Shown piece after piece: positions 41,263 through 49,369 of a DNA stretch of 64,000 nucleotides. The notes beneath the pieces were generated by a model that saw only the letters and a program-made list of their open reading frames with translations, was not told the origin of the DNA and did no database searches. A program made the translations under genes and the position numbers. This DNA is from an uncultured Flavobacteriales bacterium (GTDB lineage Bacteria > Bacteroidota > Bacteroidia > Flavobacteriales_D > Sanyastnellaceae): the NCBI GenBank assembly GCA_938085425.1, contig CALKGQ010000002.1, forward strand, positions 62,001 to 126,000. The letters run 5' to 3'. Position 1 is the stretch's first letter. Each line of letters opens with the position of its first letter.

Positions 41263-42116
41263 GAGACTTCCGACTGGAATTCGATCCGAATTGGGTCGCC
41301 TGTTTTGAGCCCAAGCAAATCCGTCGCTCCGCCGTATCCACTGTCCGTCCCCCCCATGCAAATGGCAATTTCAAGCCACCCCATGGAGTTGAACACCGCC
41401 AAGGGCTCTCCAGGTGTGCCTTCCACGTAGGTGCGGCAGATGCTGCGGATGTCACTTCTGGCACGTCTCATGTTCACAAAGAAGGGTCGCCCCCTTCCCG
41501 CCTCTTGGAACACCGCGCGGTCGATGTCCGTGATGCAATTTCCTCGGCCGTCCACATGGCGCACATGACCCACAAGGGCGTTGCCCTCAATCACAGGCCT
41601 CACATTCTCCGCTTGGGTCACCAAGGATGCGGGGCGCCCAAGCATTTCAGGGATGCCCCCTTTCGCCAGATGGGTGGCCGCAGGAACAAAGAGCGAGCGC
41701 TCGGGAAAAGTCGGGTCGTCTCCATCCGGCTGCACGCTCGACAAGTCGAACACCGCGTCGGGCGTCCTTCCGCACATCAACTGAAACACACCAGTGTCCG
41801 CCCCCACAAAATACTGGTCCTGCCATTGCACAATACGGTGCGGATGGTCGGGACTCTCCACGGAATTGAGGGCCACAATGTGCACGGTCCCTTTGGGGAA
41901 ACTTGGCACAGAGGCCCGAAGTGCAAATGCCGCATGCACCGGATCAAATTTGCGCAGGCTGTGCGTCAAATCCACAACCTTGGCCTCCGGCATTCGCCGA
42001 AGAATGCTGCCCTTGAGCATGCCGACATACAAGCTGTCGGGTCCAAAATCGCTGATCAGGGTGATAGGCGTCACGAACACAAAGGTGAGAAAGCTATTTT
42101 TGTCCTCCACATGCAT
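41259..42116 (-). CDS. DUF62 / SAM hydroxide adenosyltransferase family protein
   Basis: Up to 285 residues. The core PITLISDFGPDSLYVGMLKG is the SAM-binding N-terminus of the DUF62 family (related to fluorinase and chlorinase). Later landmarks are VGADTGVFQL (where many members have DNGVF or DNGLF), and CITDIDRAVF. The family converts SAM to adenosine and methionine in characterised members; the cellular role is unclear. The ATG at 42116 shares an ATGCAT palindrome with the phoH start; a GTG at 42074 directly before PITLISDFG fits the family N-terminus better. It heads the DUF62-ABM-gldFG-DUF4340 unit. Confidence 0.87.
   Translation of the reverse strand: MHVEDKNSFLTFVFVTPITLISDFGPDSLYVGMLKGSILRRMPEAKVVDLTHSLRKFDPVHAAFALRASVPSFPKGTVHIVALNSVESPDHPHRIVQWQDQYFVGADTGVFQLMCGRTPDAVFDLSSVQPDGDDPTFPERSLFVPAATHLAKGGIPEMLGRPASLVTQAENVRPVIEGNALVGHVRHVDGRGNCITDIDRAVFQEAGRGRPFFVNMRRARSDIRSICRTYVEGTPGEPLAVFNSMGWLEIAICMGGTDSGYGGATDLLGLKTGDPIRIEFQSEVS
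42095..42102 (+). promoter_or_regulatory. -7 promoter box TATTTTTG before phoH
   Basis: TATTTTTG matches TAnnTTTG exactly and lies 8 nt before the ATG at 42111, predicting a leader of only a few bases. It lies inside the N-terminal codons of the longer DUF62 reading, which argues for the shorter DUF62 start. Confidence 0.5.
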
Positions 42117-43130
42117 GAAACCATTCTTTCTCTAGAAGGCATCGATATGATGGCTTTCCTCGGCCACAACAACGCCAATCTGCGTGCGCTTCAAGCGCGA
42201 TTCCCCAAGCTACGGATTGTGGCAAGAGGCACTGAACTCAAGGCCAAAGGGGACAAAGAGGACTTGGGCCGGTTGGAGGAAGTCATGCGCATGGTGATTT
42301 GGCACATCGACCGGTACAACGCCATTGCCGAGGACGACATCGAGCGTTTGACCAAAACTGAAGAGACCTCCCTTCTTAAGGACGCCTCCCACGACGATGT
42401 GATCGTCTACGGGCCAGGTGGGCTCAAGGTCACAGCCCGAACACCCAACCAACGGAAATTGGTGGAGGCGATCCGTGACCACGACATGGTCTTTGCCGTG
42501 GGCCCAGCGGGCACGGGAAAGACTTACACAGCAGTGGCCATGGCCGTGGCCGCATTGAAGGACCGTCGCGTACGCAAGATCATCCTCACCCGCCCTGCTG
42601 TCGAAGCCGGGGAAAACCTGGGTTTTCTGCCTGGCGACTTGAAGGAGAAACTCGATCCGTATTTGCAGCCCTTGTACGATGCGCTCACCGACATGCTGCC
42701 TTACGAGAAGGTGGCTGACCACATGGAAAAGGGTGTCATCGAGGTCGCACCTCTCGCTTTCATGAGGGGAAGAACGCTCGACAAAGCATTTGTCATCTTG
42801 GACGAAGCCCAAAACGCCACTTCTGCGCAGATGAGGATGTTCCTGACCCGGATGGGCAAGGACGCCAAATTTGTCATCACAGGAGACGGCTCACAAGTCG
42901 ACCTTCCAAGAAACCAGCGTTCCGGACTCATTGCCTCCCTCAACCTCTTGGACGACGTCGCAGGCATTGCCACCATCCGACTGACTGGGGTGGACATCAT
43001 CCGCCACAGGCTTGTGGGCGCCATCATTGACCGTTTCGACGCCGACGATGCCCGACGTGCCGAGGAATCGGAAGCAAGAAAGGCCGCCAAAAAAGAAGAA
43101 AGGGAAGCGAGAAAAAACCTAAACAATTGA
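42111..43130 (+). CDS. phoH: PhoH-family ATPase
   Basis: 339 residues. An N-terminal domain is followed by the PhoH P-loop VGPAGTGKTYTAVAMAV, the family segment ILTRPAVEAGENLGFLPGDL and Walker B region FVILDEAQNATSAQMRMFLT, with VITGDGSQVDLP after it. PhoH-like proteins are RNA-associated ATPases with roles in stress and RNA metabolism. The tail is strongly basic and helical (RKAAKKEEREARKN). It leads a phoH-purC-sua5-cca unit. The start is set by the N-terminus MHETILSLEGI; upstream codons belong to the divergent gene. Confidence 0.92.
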   Translation: MHETILSLEGIDMMAFLGHNNANLRALQARFPKLRIVARGTELKAKGDKEDLGRLEEVMRMVIWHIDRYNAIAEDDIERLTKTEETSLLKDASHDDVIVYGPGGLKVTARTPNQRKLVEAIRDHDMVFAVGPAGTGKTYTAVAMAVAALKDRRVRKIILTRPAVEAGENLGFLPGDLKEKLDPYLQPLYDALTDMLPYEKVADHMEKGVIEVAPLAFMRGRTLDKAFVILDEAQNATSAQMRMFLTRMGKDAKFVITGDGSQVDLPRNQRSGLIASLNLLDDVAGIATIRLTGVDIIRHRLVGAIIDRFDADDARRAEESEARKAAKKEEREARKNLNN

Positions 43131-43134
43131 TTTC

Positions 43135-44085
43135 ATGAAATCGATTCAAAAAACTGACTTTCAGTTTTCAAGGCAGACAAAATCATACCATGGAAAGGTC
43201 CGCGACATGCACACCATTGGCGAGGATTTGATGGTGGCTGTGGTTTCGGATCGAATCAGTGCATTTGACGTGGTCATGCCGAGGGGCATTCCCTTCAAAG
43301 GACAAGTCCTGAACGGAGTGGCCACCCACTTCCTGGATGCCGTGTCCGACATTGTGCCCACATGGAACATTGCCTCGCCTGACCCCAACGTCACGGTTGG
43401 ACATCGCTGCGAGCCCATCCGCCTTGAAATGGTCATCCGTGGCTACCTGACGGGCCACGCATGGAGACAATACAAGGCAGGCCACAGGTTGTTGTGCGGG
43501 GCGCCCATGCCAGAAGGCATGAAGGAGCACGACCGCTTCCCCACCCCCATTGTCACGCCTGCCACCAAAGCAGAACAAGGACATGATGAGGACATCGCGC
43601 CCCAAGTCATCCTAGAGCGCGGCATCGTGTCGCAGGAGCTTTGGACGGAGTTGGAACAATTGACGCGGGCCTTGTTCCAAAGGGGGACAGATATGGCCGC
43701 CAAGCAAGGGTTGATCTTGGTGGACACCAAATACGAATTTGGACTGCGCAACGGGCAAGTCATGCTCATTGACGAAATCCACACCCCGGACAGCTCCCGC
43801 TATTTCTATGCGGACGGCTATGAGGCAAGACAAGCCGCGGGCGAGCCCCAACGACAATTGAGCAAGGAATTTGTCCGGGAGTGGCTCATGGAGCATGGCT
43901 TCATGGGGCTCGAAGGACAAACCCCTCCCGTCATGGACGATGCCTTTCTCGCCACGGTGACCCAACGCTATGTGGAGTTGTATGAGAAAATCACGGGACG
44001 CGCCTTCGAAGGCGACCACCATCCTGACCCCCTTGATCGCGTGAACAAGGCGGTGGAGGCTTGGCTCGCCCAACATCACGCCTGA
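43135..44085 (+). CDS. purC: phosphoribosylaminoimidazole-succinocarboxamide synthase
   Basis: 316 residues, the longer form found in Bacteroidota and yeast rather than the 237-residue E. coli form. The signature SYHGKVRDMHTIGEDLMVAV is followed by SDRISAFDVVMPRGIPFKGQ, and the second SAICAR synthetase region reads LIDEIHTPDSSRYFYADGYE. The enzyme joins aspartate to CAIR with ATP in purine synthesis. It starts 4 nt after phoH and is followed by sua5 with a 10-nt gap, so it is part of one transcription unit. Confidence 0.95.
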   Translation: MKSIQKTDFQFSRQTKSYHGKVRDMHTIGEDLMVAVVSDRISAFDVVMPRGIPFKGQVLNGVATHFLDAVSDIVPTWNIASPDPNVTVGHRCEPIRLEMVIRGYLTGHAWRQYKAGHRLLCGAPMPEGMKEHDRFPTPIVTPATKAEQGHDEDIAPQVILERGIVSQELWTELEQLTRALFQRGTDMAAKQGLILVDTKYEFGLRNGQVMLIDEIHTPDSSRYFYADGYEARQAAGEPQRQLSKEFVREWLMEHGFMGLEGQTPPVMDDAFLATVTQRYVELYEKITGRAFEGDHHPDPLDRVNKAVEAWLAQHHA

Positions 44086-44095
44086 AGCTGACATC

Positions 44096-44692
44096 ATGGG
44101 GAAACGAGGCAAGAAATCTGAGATTTGGCACGAAGACGCCCGCGAAGCGGCCAGGACGCTCAAACAAGGAGGCCTCTTGCTCCATGCCACGGACACTGTC
44201 TGGGGATTGGCCTGTGACGCCACCAACGACGAGGCTGTGCAGCGCATGAACGAATTGAAAACCCGCAACCCGATTCACCCCGTCTTGGTGTTGGTGGCTG
44301 AAGAAGGCCATGTCCAACAACTTGTGCAAGACGTGCCAGAGGCCGCCTGGGACTTGATGGAGCATGTCCAAAGGCCCATCACCATTGTCTACCCCAAAGG
44401 GCGCGGTGTCTCGGCTTCTTTGCTTGGCGCAGATGGAAGCCTTGCGGTGCGGTGCACAGAGGACCCTTACAGTGCCTATGTCATCCGCGGACTTGGGCAA
44501 CCGTTGGCCTCCACAAGTGCAAACCTCGCAGGTGCTGCAACACCAAGAGGCTTTCGCGACATCCCCTCCCAACTCGTCCATGCCGTGGACCATGTGAGCC
44601 GACATCGACAGAATGAGCCCCGCGGGGAAGGTCTGCCGTCCATGATGGTGGCTTTTGATGCCCAAGGACGTTTCCAATTCATTCGTTCATAG
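44096..44692 (+). CDS. tsaC: threonylcarbamoyl-AMP synthase (Sua5/YrdC family)
   Basis: 198 residues. The YrdC signature GGLLLHATDTVWGLACDATN is at residues 27-46, followed by ELKTRNPIHPVLVLV, PITIVYPKG and PLASTSANLAGAATP. The enzyme makes threonylcarbamoyl-AMP from threonine, bicarbonate and ATP for t6A37 in tRNAs. It lacks the C-terminal Sua5 domain, so it is the short TsaC form. It sits between purC and the tRNA CCA-adding enzyme gene, consistent with a tRNA-maturation link. Confidence 0.92.
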   Translation: MGKRGKKSEIWHEDAREAARTLKQGGLLLHATDTVWGLACDATNDEAVQRMNELKTRNPIHPVLVLVAEEGHVQQLVQDVPEAAWDLMEHVQRPITIVYPKGRGVSASLLGADGSLAVRCTEDPYSAYVIRGLGQPLASTSANLAGAATPRGFRDIPSQLVHAVDHVSRHRQNEPRGEGLPSMMVAFDAQGRFQFIRS

Positions 44693-44707
44693 TGGTCGGT
44701 GCAAGCG

Positions 44708-44715
44708 TAAATTTG
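44708..44715 (+). promoter_or_regulatory. possible internal -7 promoter box TAAATTTG before cca
   Basis: TAAATTTG matches TAnnTTTG exactly and lies 8 nt before the ATG at 44724, in the 31-bp gap after tsaC. It may give the cca gene its own transcript. Confidence 0.4.
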
Positions 44716-44723
44716 GCCTCAGG

Positions 44724-46151
44724 ATGATGAACCTCTCTTCCCACCTCACCCACCCCGTATTCAAGAGAATCGGAGCCTTGGCGGATGCCAAAGGACAACG
44801 TGCCTTTGTCATTGGTGGCTTTGTGCGGGACTTGCTGCTCGAAAGGCCTTGCAAAGACATCGACATCGTCACAGAGGGAAGCGGCATCGAATTGGCAAGG
44901 GCCACTGCCCAAGACATGGGCATCAAGCAGGTGCATGTGTTCAAGAACTTTGGGACGGCGATGTTCCGTGCGAAAGACTACGAAGTCGAATTTGTTGGTG
45001 CGCGGAAGGAAAGCTACAGCCGTGGCAGCCGAAAGCCCGTGGTGGAAGATGGGACGCTCGAAGACGATCAGAACCGCAGAGACTTCACCATCAATGCCAT
45101 GGCCATCTGCCTGAATGCTGAGGGTTTTGGGAAGCTCGTGGACCCCTTTGGCGGGGTGGACGATTTGTCCCGAAAGTGGATCCGAACCCCACTGGATCCC
45201 GACATCACCTACAGCGACGACCCACTTCGCATGATGCGCGCCATCCGCTTTGCCGCCCAGCTCAGCTTTCGCATCGAAGAGGGAAGCGTTGAAGCCATTC
45301 GACGCAACGCCAAGCGGCTTGACATCATCTCCGCCGAACGGATCCACACAGAACTGAACAAAATCATCCTCTCCTCCAAACCCTCTCGGGGCTTCAAGCT
45401 TCTGTTCAAGACCAAATTGCTTCACCAGTTTTTCCCTGAAATGGTGGCACTACAAGGGGTAGAATGGCGAAAAGGCGTGGGACACAAAGACAATTTTTAC
45501 CACACCCTAGAGGTGTTGGACAATGTGTCAGAGCACAGCAACTCCTTGTGGCTGCGGTGGGCCGCCATCATGCACGACATCGCCAAGCCACCCACCAAAA
45601 GGTTTGACCCCAAGGCAGGCTGGACCTTCCACGGACACGAAGACCGCGGCGCGCGGATGGTGCCCAAGATTTTTGGACGTCTGAAGCTCCCCATGGACGC
45701 CAAGATGAAGTATGTCCAAAAGCTGGTGTTGCTTCACCTCCGCCCCATTGCCTTGACCAAGGCCGTTGTCACGGACAGTGCTGTTCGCCGGCTCCTGTTC
45801 GAGGCAGGTGATGACATCGACGACTTGATGGTGCTTTGCAGGGCCGACATCACCTCCAAGAACGAGGCCAAGGTGGAACGCTACCTCCGCAACTACGATG
45901 TCGTTGTGGCCAAACTGCGTGAAGTCGAAGCGAAGGACCACATCAGGAACTTCCAACCACCAGTCTCGGGCGAAGAGATCATGGCAACATTTGGCATCCC
46001 TCCTTCCAAGCCCGTGGGGGACATCAAAAACGCCATCAAAGAAGCCATTTTGGACGGCGACATCCACAACGATCCGACTGAAGCCAAATCGCTGATGCTC
46101 CGTCTCGGTGCAGAAATGGGCCTCAGCCCTTCCCCTTCCAGCCGTCCTTGA
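44724..46151 (+). CDS. CCA tRNA nucleotidyltransferase / poly(A) polymerase family with HD domain
   Basis: 475 residues. The nucleotidyltransferase head has the motif FVIGGFVRDLLLER with KDIDIVTEG (catalytic aspartates), RRDFTINAMAI, and the neck region DPLRMMRAIRFAAQL. A C-terminal HD domain is indicated by RWAAIMHDIAKPPTKRF. Class II enzymes of this layout add or repair the CCA end of tRNAs, which fits the tRNA in this window whose CCA is not encoded. The start could be 44724 or 44727. Its 3' end overlaps glnS by 29 bp in a convergent arrangement. Confidence 0.92.
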   Translation: MMNLSSHLTHPVFKRIGALADAKGQRAFVIGGFVRDLLLERPCKDIDIVTEGSGIELARATAQDMGIKQVHVFKNFGTAMFRAKDYEVEFVGARKESYSRGSRKPVVEDGTLEDDQNRRDFTINAMAICLNAEGFGKLVDPFGGVDDLSRKWIRTPLDPDITYSDDPLRMMRAIRFAAQLSFRIEEGSVEAIRRNAKRLDIISAERIHTELNKIILSSKPSRGFKLLFKTKLLHQFFPEMVALQGVEWRKGVGHKDNFYHTLEVLDNVSEHSNSLWLRWAAIMHDIAKPPTKRFDPKAGWTFHGHEDRGARMVPKIFGRLKLPMDAKMKYVQKLVLLHLRPIALTKAVVTDSAVRRLLFEAGDDIDDLMVLCRADITSKNEAKVERYLRNYDVVVAKLREVEAKDHIRNFQPPVSGEEIMATFGIPPSKPVGDIKNAIKEAILDGDIHNDPTEAKSLMLRLGAEMGLSPSPSSRP

Positions 46152-47832
46152 GTGTCACTGCTCGGTTGAAGACCAATCCTTCTCTGCTGGAAAGCTTCGC
46201 GTCTGGCGCGAAGTAACCAAGCCTCGTGAATTGCCATGTGGCCCCTGGCACGGCCTCGGCCAACGCGGGCTCCACCTTGCAGCCTTCGAGAATGTGAAGC
46301 GAATCAGGGTTCACATGGTCCATGAAGTCCTTGTCCTTTTGTCCGTCGGGATTGGGGTCGAGGAACAACCTGTCGTAAAGCCTCACCTCGGCATCCTTGG
46401 CGTGTGAACATTCAACCCAATGAAGGGTGCCCTTTGCCTTGATTCCACTGGTGTCCGAGCCACTTTTGCTCTCGGGATGGTACTCGACATGAACCTCTGT
46501 CACCTCCCCATTGGCGTCGGTCACATGGTCCACGTAGGTCACGATGTACGCACTCTTCAGCCGAACAGAACGGCCCGGGGCAAGTCGGAACCACTTTTTG
46601 TTGACCCCTTCCACCTTGAAGTCTTCTGACTCGATGAAGAGTTCACGGCCAAAGGGCAGCTCCCGGCTGCCGGCACTTTCATCCTCTGGATTGTTCACCG
46701 TGGGCATCCATTCGATGTCTCCAGCGGGATAATTCACCACCACCATTTTGATGGGGCGCAAAACAGCCATGGCGCGCAAGGCGGTGGCATTGAGGTGGTC
46801 CCGCAGGGCGAACTCCAGCAACCCAACATCGATCACATTGTTGCGCTTGGCCACCCCCACACGCTCACAAAACTCACGGATGCTTTCGGGGGTGTAGCCA
46901 CGGCGCCTCAGGCCACTGATGGTAGGCATCCTTGGGTCGTCCCAGCCATCCACTGCCCCCTCTTCGACCAGACGCAAGAGCTTCCTCTTGGACATGATCG
47001 TGTAATTCAAATTGAGCCGGGCAAATTCCCTCTGTTTGGAGGGAAAGATGCCGAGCTTGTCAATGTACCACTCGTACAAAGGACGGTGGACCTCAAATTC
47101 CAATGAACACAGGCTGTGGGTGATCCCTTCAATGCTGTCCGACTGGCCATGCGCAAAATCGTACATGGGGTAAATGCACCATGCATCTCCTGTTCTGTGG
47201 TGCGTCGCAAACTTGATGCGGTACATCAATGGGTCACGCATGTGCATGTTGGCATGGGCCATGTCGATTTTGGCCCGAAGCACCATGGCTCCTTCAGGAT
47301 GCTTGCCTTCACGCATCTCATGGAACAAAGCCAAACTCTCCTCCATAGGCCTGTCCCTGAAAGGGCTCGCCTTGCCTGGCTCGGTTGGCGTTCCCTTTTG
47401 GGAGGCAATGTCCTCAGCTCGCTGGGCATCCACATAGGCATGCCCCTCTCGAATCAACTGGACAGCGTAACCAAACAAGGTCTCGAAATGGTCTGAAGTG
47501 TAACATTCACCCCCGTTCCATTCAAAGCCCAACCAATCGATGTCCCGCCGGATGGCGTCCACAAACGCAGTGTCCTCCTTCACGGGGTTGGTGTCGTCAA
47601 AACGCAGATTCACCTGCCCACCAAATTCGTTTGCCAAACCAAAGTTCACGCAAATGGCCTTGGCGTGCCCAATGTGCAAGTACCCATTGGGCTCCGGCGG
47701 GAAACGGGTGTGGATGCGCCCCTCGTGAAGCCCCGCTTCTAGGTCCGCATCGATGAGCTGTTGGATGAAGTGACGCCGTGGTTTGGCATCTTCATCCCCC
47801 CCGGTGGGCTTGTGAGGTTGGGACTGTTCCAT
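46123..47832 (-). CDS. glnS: glutaminyl-tRNA synthetase
   Basis: 569 residues. The class I HIGH motif is in RFPPEPNGYLHIGHAKAICV and the KMSKS-like motif reads TIMSKRKLLRLVEEG. The catalytic core is followed by the beta-barrel anticodon-binding domains (FNRAVTLKDGW at the end). It charges tRNA-Gln directly. The ATG lies 4 nt after a TAATTTTG box, so the transcript is predicted to be leaderless. It is divergent from the small YopX-like gene across 30 bp and converges with the CCA-adding enzyme gene. Confidence 0.96.
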   Translation of the reverse strand: MEQSQPHKPTGGDEDAKPRRHFIQQLIDADLEAGLHEGRIHTRFPPEPNGYLHIGHAKAICVNFGLANEFGGQVNLRFDDTNPVKEDTAFVDAIRRDIDWLGFEWNGGECYTSDHFETLFGYAVQLIREGHAYVDAQRAEDIASQKGTPTEPGKASPFRDRPMEESLALFHEMREGKHPEGAMVLRAKIDMAHANMHMRDPLMYRIKFATHHRTGDAWCIYPMYDFAHGQSDSIEGITHSLCSLEFEVHRPLYEWYIDKLGIFPSKQREFARLNLNYTIMSKRKLLRLVEEGAVDGWDDPRMPTISGLRRRGYTPESIREFCERVGVAKRNNVIDVGLLEFALRDHLNATALRAMAVLRPIKMVVVNYPAGDIEWMPTVNNPEDESAGSRELPFGRELFIESEDFKVEGVNKKWFRLAPGRSVRLKSAYIVTYVDHVTDANGEVTEVHVEYHPESKSGSDTSGIKAKGTLHWVECSHAKDAEVRLYDRLFLDPNPDGQKDKDFMDHVNPDSLHILEGCKVEPALAEAVPGATWQFTRLGYFAPDAKLSSREGLVFNRAVTLKDGWKGKG

Positions 47833-47836
47833 TCGT

Positions 47837-47844
47837 CAAAATTA
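47837..47844 (-). promoter_or_regulatory. -7 promoter box TAATTTTG before glnS
   Basis: On the minus strand TAATTTTG, an exact TAnnTTTG match, then ACGA and the glnS ATG at 47832: the same 4-nt spacing. Confidence 0.6.
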
Positions 47845-47862
47845 AGGCGCACATTCGCGCCA

Positions 47863-48198
47863 ATGAACGATTCAACTGAAGTTCGGTGGAGGTTGCGAGA
47901 AGGCAAGCGCATTGTGGGGTACGAGCGCCACATGGGAGGGCGCGTCTGGAGCAGCCCCGATGGGCTTTGGTGGAGAGGACAGCGTTTGGAATACAGCGAA
48001 AAAGACCGCTGCTTCGGGGCCAAAGACATCAACAACCATTGGCTTTACGAGAACGACGTCGTCACAATGAAGGCCAACGACGAATCCTGGAAGCTTCTGT
48101 GCAAGGTGAGCAATTGGGTCCTTTCAAGCGAAGCGTCTACTGAACCCGCTGTACCAGAAAACCGTCTTTACCGCAGGGTAGGGTTCTCTTTCTCGTGA
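47863..48198 (+). CDS. small uncharacterised protein, weakly YopX-like
   Basis: 111 residues, no signal peptide or membrane segment. The stretch RCFGAKDINNHWLYENDVVT resembles the ending of the phage YopX fold (TGLKDKNGKEIYEGDIV in that family), and the N-terminal half is rich in Arg and Trp (RVWSSPDGLWWRG). I would not assign a function. The start at 47863 is the first ATG after the glnS promoter region. It converges with the LytTR gene with a 12-bp gap. No other phage gene is nearby, so if related it is a domesticated remnant. Confidence 0.6.
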   Translation: MNDSTEVRWRLREGKRIVGYERHMGGRVWSSPDGLWWRGQRLEYSEKDRCFGAKDINNHWLYENDVVTMKANDESWKLLCKVSNWVLSSEASTEPAVPENRLYRRVGFSFS

Positions 48199-48210
48199 CC
48201 TAAGAAAGTT

Positions 48211-48939
48211 TTAGATCAGGTTGATGTGGCGCATCAACTCTTCCTTGTAGGTCCGGCTGATGGGGATTTCCATGTCCCCGACTTTCACCGTGTATTGGAA
48301 GGTGTCAATGTGTTGGATGCGATTGAGGTTCACCACGAAGTTGCGGCTCACCCGAACAAAGCGGTCTGCAGGCAGCTTTTGAAGCAAGTCTTTCAAAGAT
48401 GCCTTCACATTGAACTTGCGGTCACGAACCTGCAGGGCGCTGTACTTTCCTTCAACTTCGATGTAGAGGATGTCATCAAGGGGCACTTTGCGGAGTTTGT
48501 TGCCAACTTTGGTGTAGATGTGCTCGTGGGCATCCGAAGGTGTTTTGATCCGTCGATCCACCAAGTCGATGACTTCCGCCACAGACATGCCAACGTCACC
48601 AGTATCAGGGCCTTGGCTTGAATAACCACTGCCGTTGCCGTTGCTGTGCCCGTTGCCATTGCCATTGCCAGCAATGCCCACCGCGAGGGAGGTGGGAATG
48701 GAAATCAAAGATTCCACCACCATCAGCTTGCCAGCGGCAATCGCCGCATCGGTGAATTCATTCCAAGATTCATCTTGTTGCCCCACCATCAGAACCAGGT
48801 CGATGTCGCCTCTCACGAGGGATATGGCGGCCGACAAGGCAGAGTCTGTGCGTTGAACGTCACACCCTGAGCGAGCAAGCGCGTCAGTGAGTTCGTTTGG
48901 AACTCCGACGCCAATTATCAAGAGTGTGGTGTTTTTCAT
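48211..48939 (-). CDS. LytTR DNA-binding protein with degenerate receiver-like N-terminus
   Basis: 242 residues. Residues 1-90 resemble a response-regulator fold (TTLLIIGVGVPNELTDALAR, GDIDLVLMVGQQDESWNEF), but the acidic pocket pair after the first strand and the phospho-acceptor Asp after the third strand are not found. A Gly/Asn-rich linker (NGNGNGHSNGNGSG) leads to a C-terminal LytTR domain (KLRKVPLDDILYIEVEGKYS, RFVRVSRNFVVNLNRIQHID). It is probably a transcription factor not controlled by phosphorylation of this domain. No histidine kinase gene is adjacent. Confidence 0.88.
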   Translation of the reverse strand: MKNTTLLIIGVGVPNELTDALARSGCDVQRTDSALSAAISLVRGDIDLVLMVGQQDESWNEFTDAAIAAGKLMVVESLISIPTSLAVGIAGNGNGNGHSNGNGSGYSSQGPDTGDVGMSVAEVIDLVDRRIKTPSDAHEHIYTKVGNKLRKVPLDDILYIEVEGKYSALQVRDRKFNVKASLKDLLQKLPADRFVRVSRNFVVNLNRIQHIDTFQYTVKVGDMEIPISRTYKEELMRHINLI

Positions 48940-49032
48940 GGGGAAGGGTTGTCAGAACAACACTCGACACCCCCACAAGTTCGCTTCATGCACCGCGAGG
49001 GCATAAAGCACCCTTCCGAAGGCATGACAACA

Positions 49033-49040
49033 TATCTTTG
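49033..49040 (+). promoter_or_regulatory. -7 promoter box TATCTTTG upstream of clpS
   Basis: TATCTTTG matches TAnnTTTG. It is 35 nt before the ATG at 49076, so this transcript should carry a leader of about 31 nt, unlike the leaderless set. Confidence 0.55.
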
Positions 49041-49075
49041 CGCCACAAGAAAGGTGCTACCGATTCGGAGTCAAT

Positions 49076-49360
49076 ATGTTGCAAGCCACAGAAACCCAAG
49101 TTGAAGAGGACATCCTGACCGATATTGTCTTAGAAGACGAATGGAGTTTGGTGTTGTTCAACGACAACCACAACACCTTTGACCATGTCATCCATTGTCT
49201 CGTGGACATTTGTGGGCACGACGCCCTGCAAGCTGAGCAGTGTGCCATGGTGGTGCACTTCAAAGGCAAATGCACCGTCAAGAGCGGGGAGTACGATGAA
49301 CTTGCCCCCATTTTCAAGTCCCTTACCGAGAAGGACTTGACTGTGGAACTTAATGCTTAA
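49076..49360 (+). CDS. clpS: ATP-dependent Clp protease adaptor ClpS
   Basis: 94 residues. The core SLVLFNDNHNTFDHVIHCLV holds the Asn/Asp residues that bind N-degron alpha-amino groups, and FKGKCTVKSGEYDELAPIFK completes the Bacteroidota form. ClpS delivers N-end-rule substrates to ClpAP/ClpCP. It is followed 9 nt later by a secreted ASPIC/UnbV protein gene, probably in one transcript. A transferase-like gene at 55531 might create substrates for it. Confidence 0.93.
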   Translation: MLQATETQVEEDILTDIVLEDEWSLVLFNDNHNTFDHVIHCLVDICGHDALQAEQCAMVVHFKGKCTVKSGEYDELAPIFKSLTEKDLTVELNA

Positions 49361-49369
49361 ATTCCCTGA

